Part shown: piece after piece, positions 35,679-45,123 of the stretch
Position numbering within the stretch: position 1 is the stretch's first letter
Layout of the letters: every line of letters starts with the position of its first letter
NCBI GenBank assembly: GCA_016212795.1
Contig: JACRDT010000034.1
Span: 1 to 64,000 of the forward strand
DNA from: Elusimicrobiota bacterium
Lineage (GTDB): Bacteria > Elusimicrobiota > Elusimicrobia > UBA1565 > UBA9628
DNA: 64,000 bases
Reading direction: 5' to 3'
Notes under the pieces: model-generated
The model's input: the letters and a program-made list of their open reading frames with translations, nothing else
The model's database searches: none
Told to the model about the DNA's origin: nothing
Program-made: the position numbers and the translations under genes

Positions 35679-36767
35679 TCACTGGTGGTTGAAGGAGATG
35701 GACGAGAAATGGTCCTTGTCCGAAGCCAGGTTGAGCACGGCGAGCTCGGCCGGGGTCCCCTTGATGGGGCGCACCCGCCTGACCTCGTAGGCCGCGGTGC
35801 CCTTGACGCCCATGAGGCCCAGGGCCTTGAAGGTCTTCTCGAACTGGTCCTTCCCTGATTCGGCCATGTTGCTCAGCCGGGCGAGCTCCCGTCGCGAAGC
35901 GACGAAATAGATCGTTTCCTGGCCTTTGACCTCGTCGAGCTCGAAGAGCTCGGCATCGTTGGGCACCCAGCGTTCCTCGCCCCCTTTGAGGAGGTTGCTC
36001 CCCGTATGGAACGCGGGATTGGGGAAAAGCCTGGCCACGGTCCCTTGGGAGTCGACTTGATAGACGTAGAGGTAGCAGTCCTCGTCGGGACGGACATAGA
36101 CGCCGTAGTAATGCCGCGAGGTGAGGGACATGCCCTCGTGGACGACCCGGAGCTTGCCGTCCTTGCCCATGTAGACTAGCGCCAGGTCCATGCGCAGGCG
36201 GTCCGCCTTGCCGTCGTCGGAAGGCGCTTTCTTCGCCTGGGTCCCTTGCCGGCTCGCGAAGAGAGGGTCCAGGCCAGGGTCGAGCTTCATGGCGAACTCG
36301 GCGGAGCCCAGGATCTTGCCCGAGTCCGCGGCGATGAGCTTGGCCGTGACCGAGACCTGCTCGTTGACGATGTTGTAGGTGCCGGAGACGAGGTAGTCCA
36401 TCCCCGCCTCGGCCATGAGCTTGTTGACCCGGTCCAGGTCGCCGCCCCAGCGTTCGGTGTCGTCCATGATGCGCACGAGCTGGAGCCGGTCCACGATCTC
36501 GTAGACGTCCTTCTTGCCCTTCCGTTCCACCAGCTTGGCGGAGAGCTTCTCGGCCACGAGATGGCCGAAATCCGAGGCCACGACCTTGTCGCCCGACAGG
36601 GAGATGAAATCCAGGACGCATACCTTCCCCTTGACCCGTTCCAGCCCCGCCGTAAGGCCTTTGGCGGCTTTGTCGACGCCCCGATCCAGGGACGCGAGGT
36701 CCGAGGCCAGGGCCGCTCCCGGCCCGAGGAAAGGCAGCGTCAGCGCGACGACCAGATGAAAAACCAT
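35679..36767 (-). CDS. Secreted FlgO/CsgG-like plus DUF4384 protein
   Basis: 362 residues with a signal peptide (LVVALTLPFLGPGAALASD). The N-terminal half (about 40-170) fits the CsgG/FlgO type: VCVLDFISLSGDKVVASDFGHLVAEKLSAKL and AGMDYLVSGTYNIV...VSVTAKLIAADSGKILG. The C-terminal half (about 195-350) fits DUF4384: YYGVYVRPDEDCYLYVYQVDSQGTVARLFPNP and GQETIYFVASRREL. Proteins of this type are common beside caspase-like proteases and Ser/Thr kinases. GGGAGG stands before the ATG. Separated from the kinase gene by 218 bp that hold a possible -10 (TAAAAT on the minus strand, 36827-36832) and no gene. Confidence 0.78.
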   Translation of the reverse strand: MVFHLVVALTLPFLGPGAALASDLASLDRGVDKAAKGLTAGLERVKGKVCVLDFISLSGDKVVASDFGHLVAEKLSAKLVERKGKKDVYEIVDRLQLVRIMDDTERWGGDLDRVNKLMAEAGMDYLVSGTYNIVNEQVSVTAKLIAADSGKILGSAEFAMKLDPGLDPLFASRQGTQAKKAPSDDGKADRLRMDLALVYMGKDGKLRVVHEGMSLTSRHYYGVYVRPDEDCYLYVYQVDSQGTVARLFPNPAFHTGSNLLKGGEERWVPNDAELFELDEVKGQETIYFVASRRELARLSNMAESGKDQFEKTFKALGLMGVKGTAAYEVRRVRPIKGTPAELAVLNLASDKDHFSSISFNHQ

Positions 36768-36985
36768 GGTGCGATCCTCCCTTGCACGATTGTTGGGGCG
36801 GCCCGTGGACCCCTAGGGTGCGCCAAATTTTAGAAAAGCGGGGACCGGGATGCCAGGGGTGTCGTGCAACTCCCTTGAATATTCCCGATATTCCGGTCAT
36901 GCGCCCGGTCCGCCGGGGATCGAAGCGCCTCATGAGAGGTCGGGATGCTCTAGCCGGTCTTCCGGCGTGCGTCGTGGGCCGGTGC

Positions 36986-39900
36986 TCAGCGCCCTGCCCG
37001 GCGGCGGCGCGCAGCGTCTTTCATCGCGCGCCATCGGGCGGCGGGCAGGGGCTCGACGCCCCCGGCGTCGTTGAGCGTGCACAGGCCGGCCAGCCTCGCG
37101 GCCGTCGCCAGCTCGTCCGGCCGCGGGTCCGAGACCAGCCAGGACACGTCCGTGAGGCGGGCCGCCGCCCCGTCGTCGGCGGTCACCAGGCCCTTCCCGT
37201 CCGGGGTGAAGGCGACCGCGAAGACCGTGCCCGCGTGGACGAGAGGGGGGCCGATGGGCTCGCCGGTCGCCGCGTCCCAGAGCCGGGCCGTCTTGTCGTA
37301 GGAGCCCGTGGCCAGGGTCTTCCCGTCGGGGCTGAAGGCCGCCGACGCCGCCGTCCCCTCGTGCCTGAGGGCCTTTCCCACCCGCGTCCCGGAGGCCGCG
37401 TCCCAGAGCGCCACGGTGTTGTCGTAGCACGCCGCCGCCAGGAGGCTCCCGTCCGGGCTCAGGGCGACGGCGAAGACGGCGGCGTCGTGCCGGAGAGCGC
37501 GGCCCAGCGGCTCGCCGGTCCGGCCGTCCCAGAAGCGGACCGTCTTGTCCCTGCTGCCGGTGACCAGGGCCCTGCCGTCGGGGGTGAAGGCAACGGCGTA
37601 GACGGCGTCCTCGTGCCGCATGGGCTTTCCCAACCGCTGGCCGGTGGAGGCATCCCAGAGCCGGGCCGTCCGGTCCTTGGAGCCCGTGGCCACGGACCTG
37701 CCGTCGGGGCTGAAGGCGACGGCGAACACCGTGTCCTCGTGGACCAGGACCGGCGCGAGCGCCTCGCCCGTGGCCGGCCGCCAGAGCCGGACCGTCTTGT
37801 CTTCGCCTCCGGCCGCCAGGACCCCGCTGTCCGGGCTGAAGGCCAGGGTCCGCACCGCAGCCGCGGAGCGCAGGACGCGGCCCAGCGGCCTGCCGTCCTT
37901 GGCGTCCCAGAGCCGGACCGCGCGGTCCGAGCCCCCCGTGGCCACGACCTTGCCGTCGGGCGCCGCGGCCACGGCGCGCACGGGACCTTCGTGCCGGAAG
38001 AACATGCCTTCCGGCGCGGGCCCTCTCCTTGCGCCGACGGCGCGGGCGTCCCAGAGCCGCACGGACTTGTCGTAGCCTCCCGTGGCCAAGGTCTTCCCAT
38101 CGGGGCTGAAGGCCACGGCGGCCACGGTGTTCCCGTGGCGCATGACCTTGCCCAGGGGACGGGCGTCCCTGGCCTCCCAGAGCCGGGCGGTGTTGTCCTC
38201 GCCGCCGGTCGCGAGGGTCCGGCCGTCCGGGCTGAAGGCCACCGCGTAGACGGCGTTCGCGAGCCTCACGGGCCCGGCCTTGGGCCGGCCGGAGGCGGCG
38301 TCCCAGAGCCGGGCGGTGCCGTCCTCGGCGCCGGTCGCCAGGGTCCGGCCGTCCGGGCTGAACGCCGCGGCGTAGACGGGCCCCTCGTGTCCCAGCAGCC
38401 GCCCCTTGGGCTCTCCGGTCGCCCGGTCCCAGAGCCGGACGGTCTTGTCCTCGCCGCCGGTCGCCAGGGTCCGGCCGTCCGGGCTGAACGCCACCGCGTA
38501 CACCACGCTGCCGTGTCTCATGGGCCGGCCCAGAGGGTGCGCGTCGGCGGCATCCCAGAGGCGCGTCGTCCCATCGTCTCCCCCGGCGGCCAGGGCCTTG
38601 CCGTCCGGGCTGAAGGCCAGGGCATAGAGGACGCCCCCGGCCGGGATCTTCCGGAGCGGCCCGCCTGTCCCGGCGTCCCAGAACCGGACGGTCCTGTCGT
38701 CGCCGCCGGCCGCCAGGGCCTTGCCGTCCGGGCTGAACGCGAGGGCGTGGACCGCGCCCTCGTGCCTCATGACCCGGCCGACCGGCCGACCGGAGGCCGG
38801 GTCCCAGAGGCGCACGGTTTTGTCCCCGCTCCCCACGGCCAGGGTCCGGCCGTCCGGGCTGAACGCCAGGGCGGAGACGAAGTCCTCATGGGGGAGGACG
38901 TCGAGCGCTATAGGCAGCCTTGCGACAAAGGCCAGCCCGCTCGAACGGGCGGCGTGGGATGGGGAGATCAGGTTCGATTCCGCGAAATACGCCGCGGCGG
39001 CCGCGTCATCCCCGTCCTTGGCCGACTGCTGGGCGCGCAGGAGGAAGGAGAACGAGAGCTGTCGCCTGAGCGACGCCCGCTCCTGGAGGATCCTGACCCC
39101 CGCGCCCGCAAGGAGAGCCGCGCCGGCGCAGACCACGCAGGCCAGGACGAGGTTCCTGCGCAGGAACCTCCGGAGCCGATAGCCGCGGTCGGCCATGAGC
39201 GGGCTGACGGGCCGGAGCTCCTTCCTCGCCCGGAGGTCCTCGACCAGCTCGGCGGCCGAGGCGTGGCGCAGCGCGGGGTCGGGACGAACGCACCGGTCCA
39301 CGACGGCGCCGAGGTCCTCGTCCACGCGCCGCCCCGACGCCTCGCGGCAAGGCGGCAGGGCGCGGCCGGCCGCGAGGTCCCGGTAGGCCCTGAGCCTGTC
39401 TTCGAGCGTCCGGGCGTCCTTGACGGCCCCCGCGTCCGCCTCCTCCCCGTGGGGGAGGCGGCCCGTCGCCACCGCCCATATGGTCGCCCCCATGCCGTAG
39501 ATGTCCCACCGCACGTCGGGCTGCGGCACGCCTCCCTTCGTCGAGACGACGGCTTGCTCCGGGGCCATGTAGAACAGGGTCCCCAGGGCTCCGCTGGACT
39601 CGGTCATCACCCGGGACTGCCCGAAATCGGCCACCCGGACCCGGTCCTCGTCGTCGAGCAGGACGTTCGCGGGCTTGAGGTCGCAGTGGATGATGCCCTT
39701 GGAGTGCACGTACGCCAGAGCCCGGGCGATCTCCTCCAGCCACCGCGCCGCGCGCTCCGGGGCCGCGGGGTTCCCGCTCCCGACGAACTTCTCGAGGGAG
39801 CCGCCCTCGAGGTGTTCCATCACGTAGAAGGCGGGCTCGGCCGTCAGGTCCGCGTCCAGGAGCGACACCACGTGGGGGTGCTTGTCGAGGCGGATGAGGC

Positions 39901-40210
39901 GCTCGACTTCCCGCTGGAGGTAGAGCCAGTCGACCCCGGCCTTCCATAGGAACACCTTCACCGCCACCCACTTGCCGGTCCTCGTCTGCCGCCCCTTCCA
40001 CACCTGGGCGAACGCGCCTCTCCCGAGAGGGGCGGTCAGGACGTAGCCTGGGACCGAGGGGGCGTCGGGATGCCGCTGGGCCTCCTCGGGAGCGGACAGC
40101 TCGCGGGACGCCTCGAGAGCGTCTTCGGGCTGGCGCTCGGTCCCCTTGCCGGCGGGGTCGAGGCCGTCCCCGGACGGGGGAAACTCGGGGGGGAGGGGAG
40201 CGGCGCTCAT
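36986..40210 (-). CDS. Transmembrane Ser/Thr kinase with 14 WD40 repeats
   Basis: 1074 residues. Kinase domain (about 55-325): glycine loop LGRGAFAQV, Lys85 in VAVKVF, catalytic HCDLKPAN (Asp177; the usual Arg of HRD is Cys176), DFG at 195-197 and MAPEQ. A transmembrane helix lies at about 352-371, then a helical stretch, then WD40 repeats from about 440 to the end. I count 14 GxDxTxRLWD-type blades, enough for two seven-bladed propellers. With the kinase inside, the propellers would lie outside the cytoplasmic membrane and could act as sensor. ATG overlaps the cyclase stop (ATGA). A degenerate hairpin-repeat copy appears to form part of the kinase domain (39436-39461). Confidence 0.9.
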   Translation of the reverse strand: MSAAPLPPEFPPSGDGLDPAGKGTERQPEDALEASRELSAPEEAQRHPDAPSVPGYVLTAPLGRGAFAQVWKGRQTRTGKWVAVKVFLWKAGVDWLYLQREVERLIRLDKHPHVVSLLDADLTAEPAFYVMEHLEGGSLEKFVGSGNPAAPERAARWLEEIARALAYVHSKGIIHCDLKPANVLLDDEDRVRVADFGQSRVMTESSGALGTLFYMAPEQAVVSTKGGVPQPDVRWDIYGMGATIWAVATGRLPHGEEADAGAVKDARTLEDRLRAYRDLAAGRALPPCREASGRRVDEDLGAVVDRCVRPDPALRHASAAELVEDLRARKELRPVSPLMADRGYRLRRFLRRNLVLACVVCAGAALLAGAGVRILQERASLRRQLSFSFLLRAQQSAKDGDDAAAAAYFAESNLISPSHAARSSGLAFVARLPIALDVLPHEDFVSALAFSPDGRTLAVGSGDKTVRLWDPASGRPVGRVMRHEGAVHALAFSPDGKALAAGGDDRTVRFWDAGTGGPLRKIPAGGVLYALAFSPDGKALAAGGDDGTTRLWDAADAHPLGRPMRHGSVVYAVAFSPDGRTLATGGEDKTVRLWDRATGEPKGRLLGHEGPVYAAAFSPDGRTLATGAEDGTARLWDAASGRPKAGPVRLANAVYAVAFSPDGRTLATGGEDNTARLWEARDARPLGKVMRHGNTVAAVAFSPDGKTLATGGYDKSVRLWDARAVGARRGPAPEGMFFRHEGPVRAVAAAPDGKVVATGGSDRAVRLWDAKDGRPLGRVLRSAAAVRTLAFSPDSGVLAAGGEDKTVRLWRPATGEALAPVLVHEDTVFAVAFSPDGRSVATGSKDRTARLWDASTGQRLGKPMRHEDAVYAVAFTPDGRALVTGSRDKTVRFWDGRTGEPLGRALRHDAAVFAVALSPDGSLLAAACYDNTVALWDAASGTRVGKALRHEGTAASAAFSPDGKTLATGSYDKTARLWDAATGEPIGPPLVHAGTVFAVAFTPDGKGLVTADDGAAARLTDVSWLVSDPRPDELATAARLAGLCTLNDAGGVEPLPAARWRAMKDAARRRRAGR

Positions 40211-41877
40211 TTCTGGGTGAGACGCATGACCCCGCGCCAGTCGAGCGGAGGGTAGCGGCGATTCTGGATGGCCTGCGAGGCCAGGAACTGGGCCGGGCCG
40301 TCCTGGACCGGGAGCGAGCCGACGAGCTCGAGGGTCCGGTCCCACTCGCCGCGCTCGAAAGCGGCCAGCGCCGAGGCGAAGATCGCGTGCCAGTCCGGCG
40401 CGGGGCCCGGCTCGCAGAGGGCGTAGAGCTCGAGCGGCGCGTCCATGCCCGCGGGGACGAACCTGCCGACCCTGCGCTTGAGCGCGGTCTCCCCGGAAAC
40501 CCGGCCGATCACGTCGGCCGTGGCCAGGATGGGGACCCCGAGGAGCTTGGTGAGGCCCTCGACGCGGGACGCCTGGTTGACGACGGAGCCGAGGATCCCG
40601 TAGGAGAAGACCTGCTCCGACCCGATGGCGCCCGCCACGACCTCGCCGGTGTGCATGCCGATGCCGCACGTCCAGCCGCCGGTCGCGCGGCCGATCTCCG
40701 CCGTCATGGCCAGGGCGGCCCGGCAGGCCCGGTCCTCGTGGTCCGGGTCGTCGTAGGGCACGTTCCAGCACGCCATGATGCCGTCCCCCATGTACTGGAG
40801 GACGACCCCTTTCTCGTCGAGGATGACCCGGGTCATCGCGGTCATGGCGTCCCGGAGCTCGCGGACGTAGGCCAGGATCCTTTCGTTTTTCTCCTCGGTC
40901 CTCTTGGAGAAGCCGCGGATGTCGAAGAAGAGCACGGTGCTCCGGGCGAGCCTGGGCTCGAGGGCGGCCGCGTCCGAGGACGCGAGGATCTTCTCGATCA
41001 CGGGCCCCGAGAAGAACCGCCGCAGGCGCCCCTGCCACTCCTGGAGGCGGTCGTTCGACACGCTCCTGCTCACCATGTCCGCCACCAGCCCCACGAAGCG
41101 CGCGCCCTCGCGGTGGGCGCCCGATGACCCGACGCCGGAGCCGAGGGCGTAGAAGACGATCGCGGGCTCCCCCGGGATCCGGGCCGCCGCGCAGACCGCC
41201 CAATCCACGCCTTCCTGGGCCGTGGCCTCGAAGTCCTGGGCCTTGGTCCAGGAGTAGAGGGTCGGCTGGGGGGAGCCCGCCAGCGCCTTGTTCATCAAGG
41301 TGCGGCTCATGGCCGGCCGCGCCGCGGTGTCGCTGGAAGCGTCCTCGCCCAGCACCGTGCCGTCCTCGGACGCGGCGCACGCCCAACTCGCGCCGGTCGC
41401 CATCCGGATGACCCCCGCGATGTGGAGGAGGAAATCGCCGCGCTCCTTCGTCCTGAGGATGTCGGGGAGCTCGAGCAGGTCCAGGAGGCGCATCCGGTCC
41501 GAGGAGGACCCGATGGAATAGAGCTCCGCGGTCCCGATCGTCTCCTCGATGGAAGGCGCCCCGGGCTCCCTCGGCCCGTCCTCCTGGCGGACCTGGAAAC
41601 TCGTCCGGCCGATGACGAAGAACCCTCCGGACTCGACTTCGAACTCGTCTTGCGCCCGGCCCCCGTGGAAGACCGGGTTGGAGGACTCAGGCAGGCGCTT
41701 CACCATCAGGCCTGCGCCCCCGGCCCAGACCTCCGCGTGCCTGCGGCTGAGGTTCGGGTCGCCCTCGATCTTCCACTCGGCCTGCTCGCCCCTGCCGATG
41801 ACGATCCTGCGTCCCTCCGGGATTGAGCGGCGTCCGACCGGCTTGCCGTCCCTCGAGGCGTCGATGGAGATGGCCAT
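40207..41877 (-). CDS. FHA-domain adenylate/guanylate cyclase
   Basis: 556 residues. N-terminal FHA domain (about 1-100: IVIGRG, LSRRHAEVW) that binds phosphothreonine, a middle GAF-like region, and a class III cyclase domain (about 315-500): VLFFDIRGFSKRT and QYMGDGIMACW give the two metal-binding aspartates, followed by GMHTGEVVAGAIGS and LGSVVNQASRVEGL. A C-terminal helical tail follows. The ATG at 41877 is preferred to one at 41904 because it sits just before the FHA strand; TAGAAT (41895-41900) is its likely -10. It shares an operon with the transmembrane kinase, so kinase phosphorylation read by the FHA domain and turned into cyclic nucleotide is a natural model. Confidence 0.88.
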   Translation of the reverse strand: MAISIDASRDGKPVGRRSIPEGRRIVIGRGEQAEWKIEGDPNLSRRHAEVWAGGAGLMVKRLPESSNPVFHGGRAQDEFEVESGGFFVIGRTSFQVRQEDGPREPGAPSIEETIGTAELYSIGSSSDRMRLLDLLELPDILRTKERGDFLLHIAGVIRMATGASWACAASEDGTVLGEDASSDTAARPAMSRTLMNKALAGSPQPTLYSWTKAQDFEATAQEGVDWAVCAAARIPGEPAIVFYALGSGVGSSGAHREGARFVGLVADMVSRSVSNDRLQEWQGRLRRFFSGPVIEKILASSDAAALEPRLARSTVLFFDIRGFSKRTEEKNERILAYVRELRDAMTAMTRVILDEKGVVLQYMGDGIMACWNVPYDDPDHEDRACRAALAMTAEIGRATGGWTCGIGMHTGEVVAGAIGSEQVFSYGILGSVVNQASRVEGLTKLLGVPILATADVIGRVSGETALKRRVGRFVPAGMDAPLELYALCEPGPAPDWHAIFASALAAFERGEWDRTLELVGSLPVQDGPAQFLASQAIQNRRYPPLDWRGVMRLTQK

Positions 41878-41946
41878 GGGTGTCCGAGGAGTCCATTCTA
41901 CCATGATGGGGGCCGGGCCGCTCAGCGGGCGGCGGGAAACAGCGGA

Positions 41947-41972
41947 GGCCGGCGCTCCGAAGAGCGCCGGCC
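41947..41972 (-). terminator. Hairpin terminator after the M48 gene
   Basis: An 11-bp stem GGCCGGCGCTC/GAGCGCCGGCC with a TTCG tetraloop on the minus strand, starting 23 nt past the stop codon of the minus-strand M48 gene. The following T content is modest. Confidence 0.55.
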
Positions 41973-41994
41973 CCCGGCCGGAGCGGACGGACGG

Positions 41995-44976
41995 CTACTT
42001 GCCTTTCCCGGCGTCCAGGGCCTCGGACATCTTGTAGAGGCGGCTGATGCGCTGGTCGGTGTCGGGGTGGGTGATGAACAGGTTGAAGAGGAAGTCGTCC
42101 TGCTTGCCCACCGCCATCTCGGTCATGTCGTCGAGCTTGAGGGCCTGGGCCTTGTGGAGCTGCTGCACCGGGTTCACCGTCATGAGGTGGGCCACCGCGA
42201 TGAGCAGGGGCAGGCGCTCGTTCTTGAGGAAGAAGCCCGGGGCGGGCCGCCAGGTCATCAGGAGCCCGAGAGCCAGGGCCAGCGACTCAGGGTCCTGGCC
42301 GAGCTTGGCGCCGTCCTCGTCGGCCATGCCCTCGTTCGAGCGGGAGGCGCCCATCTGCATGATCTGCATGACGATGGGGACCCAGAGGGCCGCGAAGACC
42401 CGCAGGATGCCCAGCAGCGAGGCCATCGCCGCGCCGGTGACGAGGGGCGCGACGTAGGCGCGGCTGTCGGGCTTCTTGCCCGTGAGGCGGTCCCAGAGGC
42501 GCTGGAGCGCGGCCTTGGCGTGGCCGACCGCCCACATGATGCCGTAGGAGGCGAAGGCCACGGCCGACGAGATGCCGCCCGTGACGGCGCCGAGCAGCAT
42601 GTGGCGGTCCATGACGTGGCTCATCTCGTGGGCCAGGACGCCGTGCAGGCCGCGGTAGCCCAGGTCTTTGAGCTGGGCGTCCGTGGCCGACTTGACGGCC
42701 TGCAGGAGCTCGGCCTGGGTGGCGTCCTTGGAGACGCCGGGCAGGGAGCCCGCGACGGCCTTGCGGAAGACCTTGAAGTTGTCGGTGGACGGGTCGGAGG
42801 CCTGGATGAGCCGGGTGAGGCTGCCCCGCAGGCTGTCGGGGTTGAGCAGCATGTCCTTGATCTCGACGGTCACGCCGACCATGGCGCTGCTGGGGCTGCG
42901 GCCGGTGGCGAAGGCGTTGGGGACGCCCATCGAGACGTTGACCATCTCCGGCATGGGGATGGGCTTGCGGCCGCGCTTGGCGCGCTCGGCGTTGATGCGC
43001 TCGCGCAGGTCCACGATCATCGAGTAGACCTCGGGGTCGGAAGCCTCGGTGAGGGGCGTGGCCCTCATGGTCTTTTTGATGAGCCACTTGGAGGCGAAGA
43101 CCTGCAGGGCCATGATGCCGCCGGCGATGAGGAGGTACTTGCCCAGGCTCATGAAGCCGAACACGGCGGCCGCCATGCCGACGGCGATGGCCGCCATGGA
43201 GACGACGACCGCGCCGGTCTTGACCCAGTAGTAGTACCTGGGCCAGGCCTTGGGAGCGGCCGCGGGGGCGTCCGGGTCGGCGGCGGGCTTGGCGCTCGTC
43301 GAGGGCGCCGGGGCCGACTTGGGCAGGAACCTGCCCAGGAGGCGCTCGGCCCAGTGGGAGGCCCGCTCGACGGAGAAGGCCAGCATCAGGAAGGCCAGCG
43401 GGCTGGTGAACCCCGTGGCGATGTTGAACGCCAGGAGCCCGAGGTAGAGGGTGTTGAAGTTGAGGGCGAAGTCCAGCAGGTTCTTCCAGAACGGCCTGCT
43501 GCGGTCCCACTTGGCCGGGCCGCGGGAGCCGAGGAACTGCCAGGCCATGAAGGCGATGTTGGAGTAGACCGCGCCGTAGCCGGTCATGAGGGCGAACACG
43601 ACCCCGATCATCACCCAGTTGAACGAAGGGAAGCGGATTTTCTGGAGCGAGCCTGGCACCGAGAAAGGCCTGCCGGTCTCGGCGGAGAAGATGATCCGGC
43701 CCAGGAAGAAGGCGACGGTCGTCATGACGGGCAGCATCATCATGCCCAGGATCGGCCCGAGCCCCAGGGCGCCCGCGCCCACGCCGAGGACCACCGGCAG
43801 GAGCGCCAGCGAGCCCCACAGCATCAGGCTGTCGGCCAGGGGGGAGCCGGCTATGAACCTTCCGGCCGCGAGGCCCGCGATGGGCAGGCCGGCGGCCGCG
43901 AAGTGGGCCGCCGTGAGCGTGGCGGCGCCGGGGATGGCGAGGACCACCGCGCCGAGGAACGCCCCGATGGCGATGTCCATCATCCACTTGACCTTCGTGA
44001 GCCTGGGCGAGTCGCGCAGGGAGAGGCGATAGCGAGCGTAGGCGGCGGCCGGCAGCAGCAGGACGCCAGAGCTCACGGCCCAGACCGCGGCCGCGGGCAG
44101 CAGGCCGAACAAGGCCGGCAGGAGCGCGACGGCCAGGGCCTGGAGCCCGAGGACCGCGCCGCCCGCGCCGGCGATGCGCAGCGTCGAGGTGAGCGCGCCG
44201 AGGATCTTGCGGCCGATGCCGGGCTTGGCCTGGGGGGCCTGCGGCGAGAGAGAGGGAGGGGCGTTAGTGCGCCCGGGAAGCCCGGAGGCGCCGGGCGCGG
44301 CCAAGCCGCTTCCCATGTCGAGCGCCGTGGCGGCGCCGGCGACGGGTTCCTGGGCGGTCGCGACGGCCTTCACGCCGAGGATGCGGTCCATGATGCGGTC
44401 GCCGGCGGTCTTGGCCTCGCCCGCGGGCATGGCGGCCACCTTGTCGGCGGGCAGGCTCAACTGCTCTTTCTGCTCGAGGAGCCGGGGCAGACTGGAGGCG
44501 GCCGCGTCGTCGCGGGAGTCCTGCGCCTGCAGGGCGGCCTTCAGAGGCTCGGCCCGGGCGTCGAGGGCGTCTTCGGACGGGGCTTGGGACTTGGCGAGCG
44601 AAGACGGAATATAAGGAAGCGGGGTGGGGGAGGCCTGGGGCGCGGCGTCGACCTTGACGTCCGGCAGCGTACGGACCGAGGCCCCGAGGCTGACGTCGGG
44701 CAGGCCGCTTTCCCTTTTGGATCGAAGCGGCACGCCCGCGCCATGAACGCCGGGCGCGGGCAGGCTCGCGCCCAGACGGATGGGGGACACGCCCAACTCC
44801 GTGATGCGCGCGGGGCTCGTGGGAGCGCCGAGGCGCACCGCGCCGGCCTGGCCGGCGACGTTGCCCCCGCCGGTCTGGGCGGAGCCCACGATGGCGGCCG
44901 CGCCGGCGTAGGCCGGGATGCCGGGGGCCAGGAGGATCAAAGCGGAGACAAGGGTGACGGAGATGAATTTCTTCAT
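41995..44976 (-). CDS. Polytopic M48-family metalloprotease with long N-terminal extension
   Basis: 993 residues. A signal peptide (ISVTLVSALILLAPGIPAYAG) is followed by about 250 residues rich in Ala, Pro and Gly, several membrane helices (about 265-560), two more (about 600-650), and an HtpX-like M48 domain with the zinc site HEMSH (about 783-787) and EGMADEDGAKLG (third ligand). M48 enzymes degrade misfolded membrane proteins. Start at 44976 rather than 44985, because TATCAT at 44984-44989 overlaps the upstream ATG and lies 7 nt before this one. Residues around 71-93 are the translation of a 67-bp element also found in the neighbouring glycosyltransferase gene. Confidence 0.85.
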   Translation of the reverse strand: MKKFISVTLVSALILLAPGIPAYAGAAAIVGSAQTGGGNVAGQAGAVRLGAPTSPARITELGVSPIRLGASLPAPGVHGAGVPLRSKRESGLPDVSLGASVRTLPDVKVDAAPQASPTPLPYIPSSLAKSQAPSEDALDARAEPLKAALQAQDSRDDAAASSLPRLLEQKEQLSLPADKVAAMPAGEAKTAGDRIMDRILGVKAVATAQEPVAGAATALDMGSGLAAPGASGLPGRTNAPPSLSPQAPQAKPGIGRKILGALTSTLRIAGAGGAVLGLQALAVALLPALFGLLPAAAVWAVSSGVLLLPAAAYARYRLSLRDSPRLTKVKWMMDIAIGAFLGAVVLAIPGAATLTAAHFAAAGLPIAGLAAGRFIAGSPLADSLMLWGSLALLPVVLGVGAGALGLGPILGMMMLPVMTTVAFFLGRIIFSAETGRPFSVPGSLQKIRFPSFNWVMIGVVFALMTGYGAVYSNIAFMAWQFLGSRGPAKWDRSRPFWKNLLDFALNFNTLYLGLLAFNIATGFTSPLAFLMLAFSVERASHWAERLLGRFLPKSAPAPSTSAKPAADPDAPAAAPKAWPRYYYWVKTGAVVVSMAAIAVGMAAAVFGFMSLGKYLLIAGGIMALQVFASKWLIKKTMRATPLTEASDPEVYSMIVDLRERINAERAKRGRKPIPMPEMVNVSMGVPNAFATGRSPSSAMVGVTVEIKDMLLNPDSLRGSLTRLIQASDPSTDNFKVFRKAVAGSLPGVSKDATQAELLQAVKSATDAQLKDLGYRGLHGVLAHEMSHVMDRHMLLGAVTGGISSAVAFASYGIMWAVGHAKAALQRLWDRLTGKKPDSRAYVAPLVTGAAMASLLGILRVFAALWVPIVMQIMQMGASRSNEGMADEDGAKLGQDPESLALALGLLMTWRPAPGFFLKNERLPLLIAVAHLMTVNPVQQLHKAQALKLDDMTEMAVGKQDDFLFNLFITHPDTDQRISRLYKMSEALDAGKGK
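44698..44764 (-). repeat. 67-bp coding element, copy A (M48 gene)
   Basis: On the coding strand this segment matches 46122-46188 at 60 of 67 positions without gaps. It is read as LPAPGVHGAGVPLRS and then seven further residues ending GLP. Seven-base direct repeats (CCTGCCC) mark both ends and an inner GCCGCTT...AAGCGGC stem is present. Confidence 0.9.
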
Positions 44977-45123
44977 GGCGGACATGATAGCAGGGTTGCC
45001 TGGGGATCCCTGCGGGCCTTAGGTCCCACGGCGCGGCGGTTATTGGGCCCAGGAGAGCCTCGTCCGGCGGCCCAGGCGGACGGGCCCGGTTGTCCCGCGC
45101 CGGGCCTAGCGCCCGGGCCTACC

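Noticed and set aside
36900..36960. GGATCGAAGCG resembling part of the 67-bp element
   Set aside because: Only 11 bases match and the flanks do not; not counted as a third copy.
38966..38985. GGTTCGATTCC resembling a tRNA T-loop
   Set aside because: It lies inside the kinase gene (ESNLIS) and no acceptor or anticodon stem can be formed around it.
36782..39949. Open frame of 1055 codons opposite the WD40 kinase
   Set aside because: Its repeats are the antisense reading of the WD40 repeats; it has no signal, start site or domain of its own.
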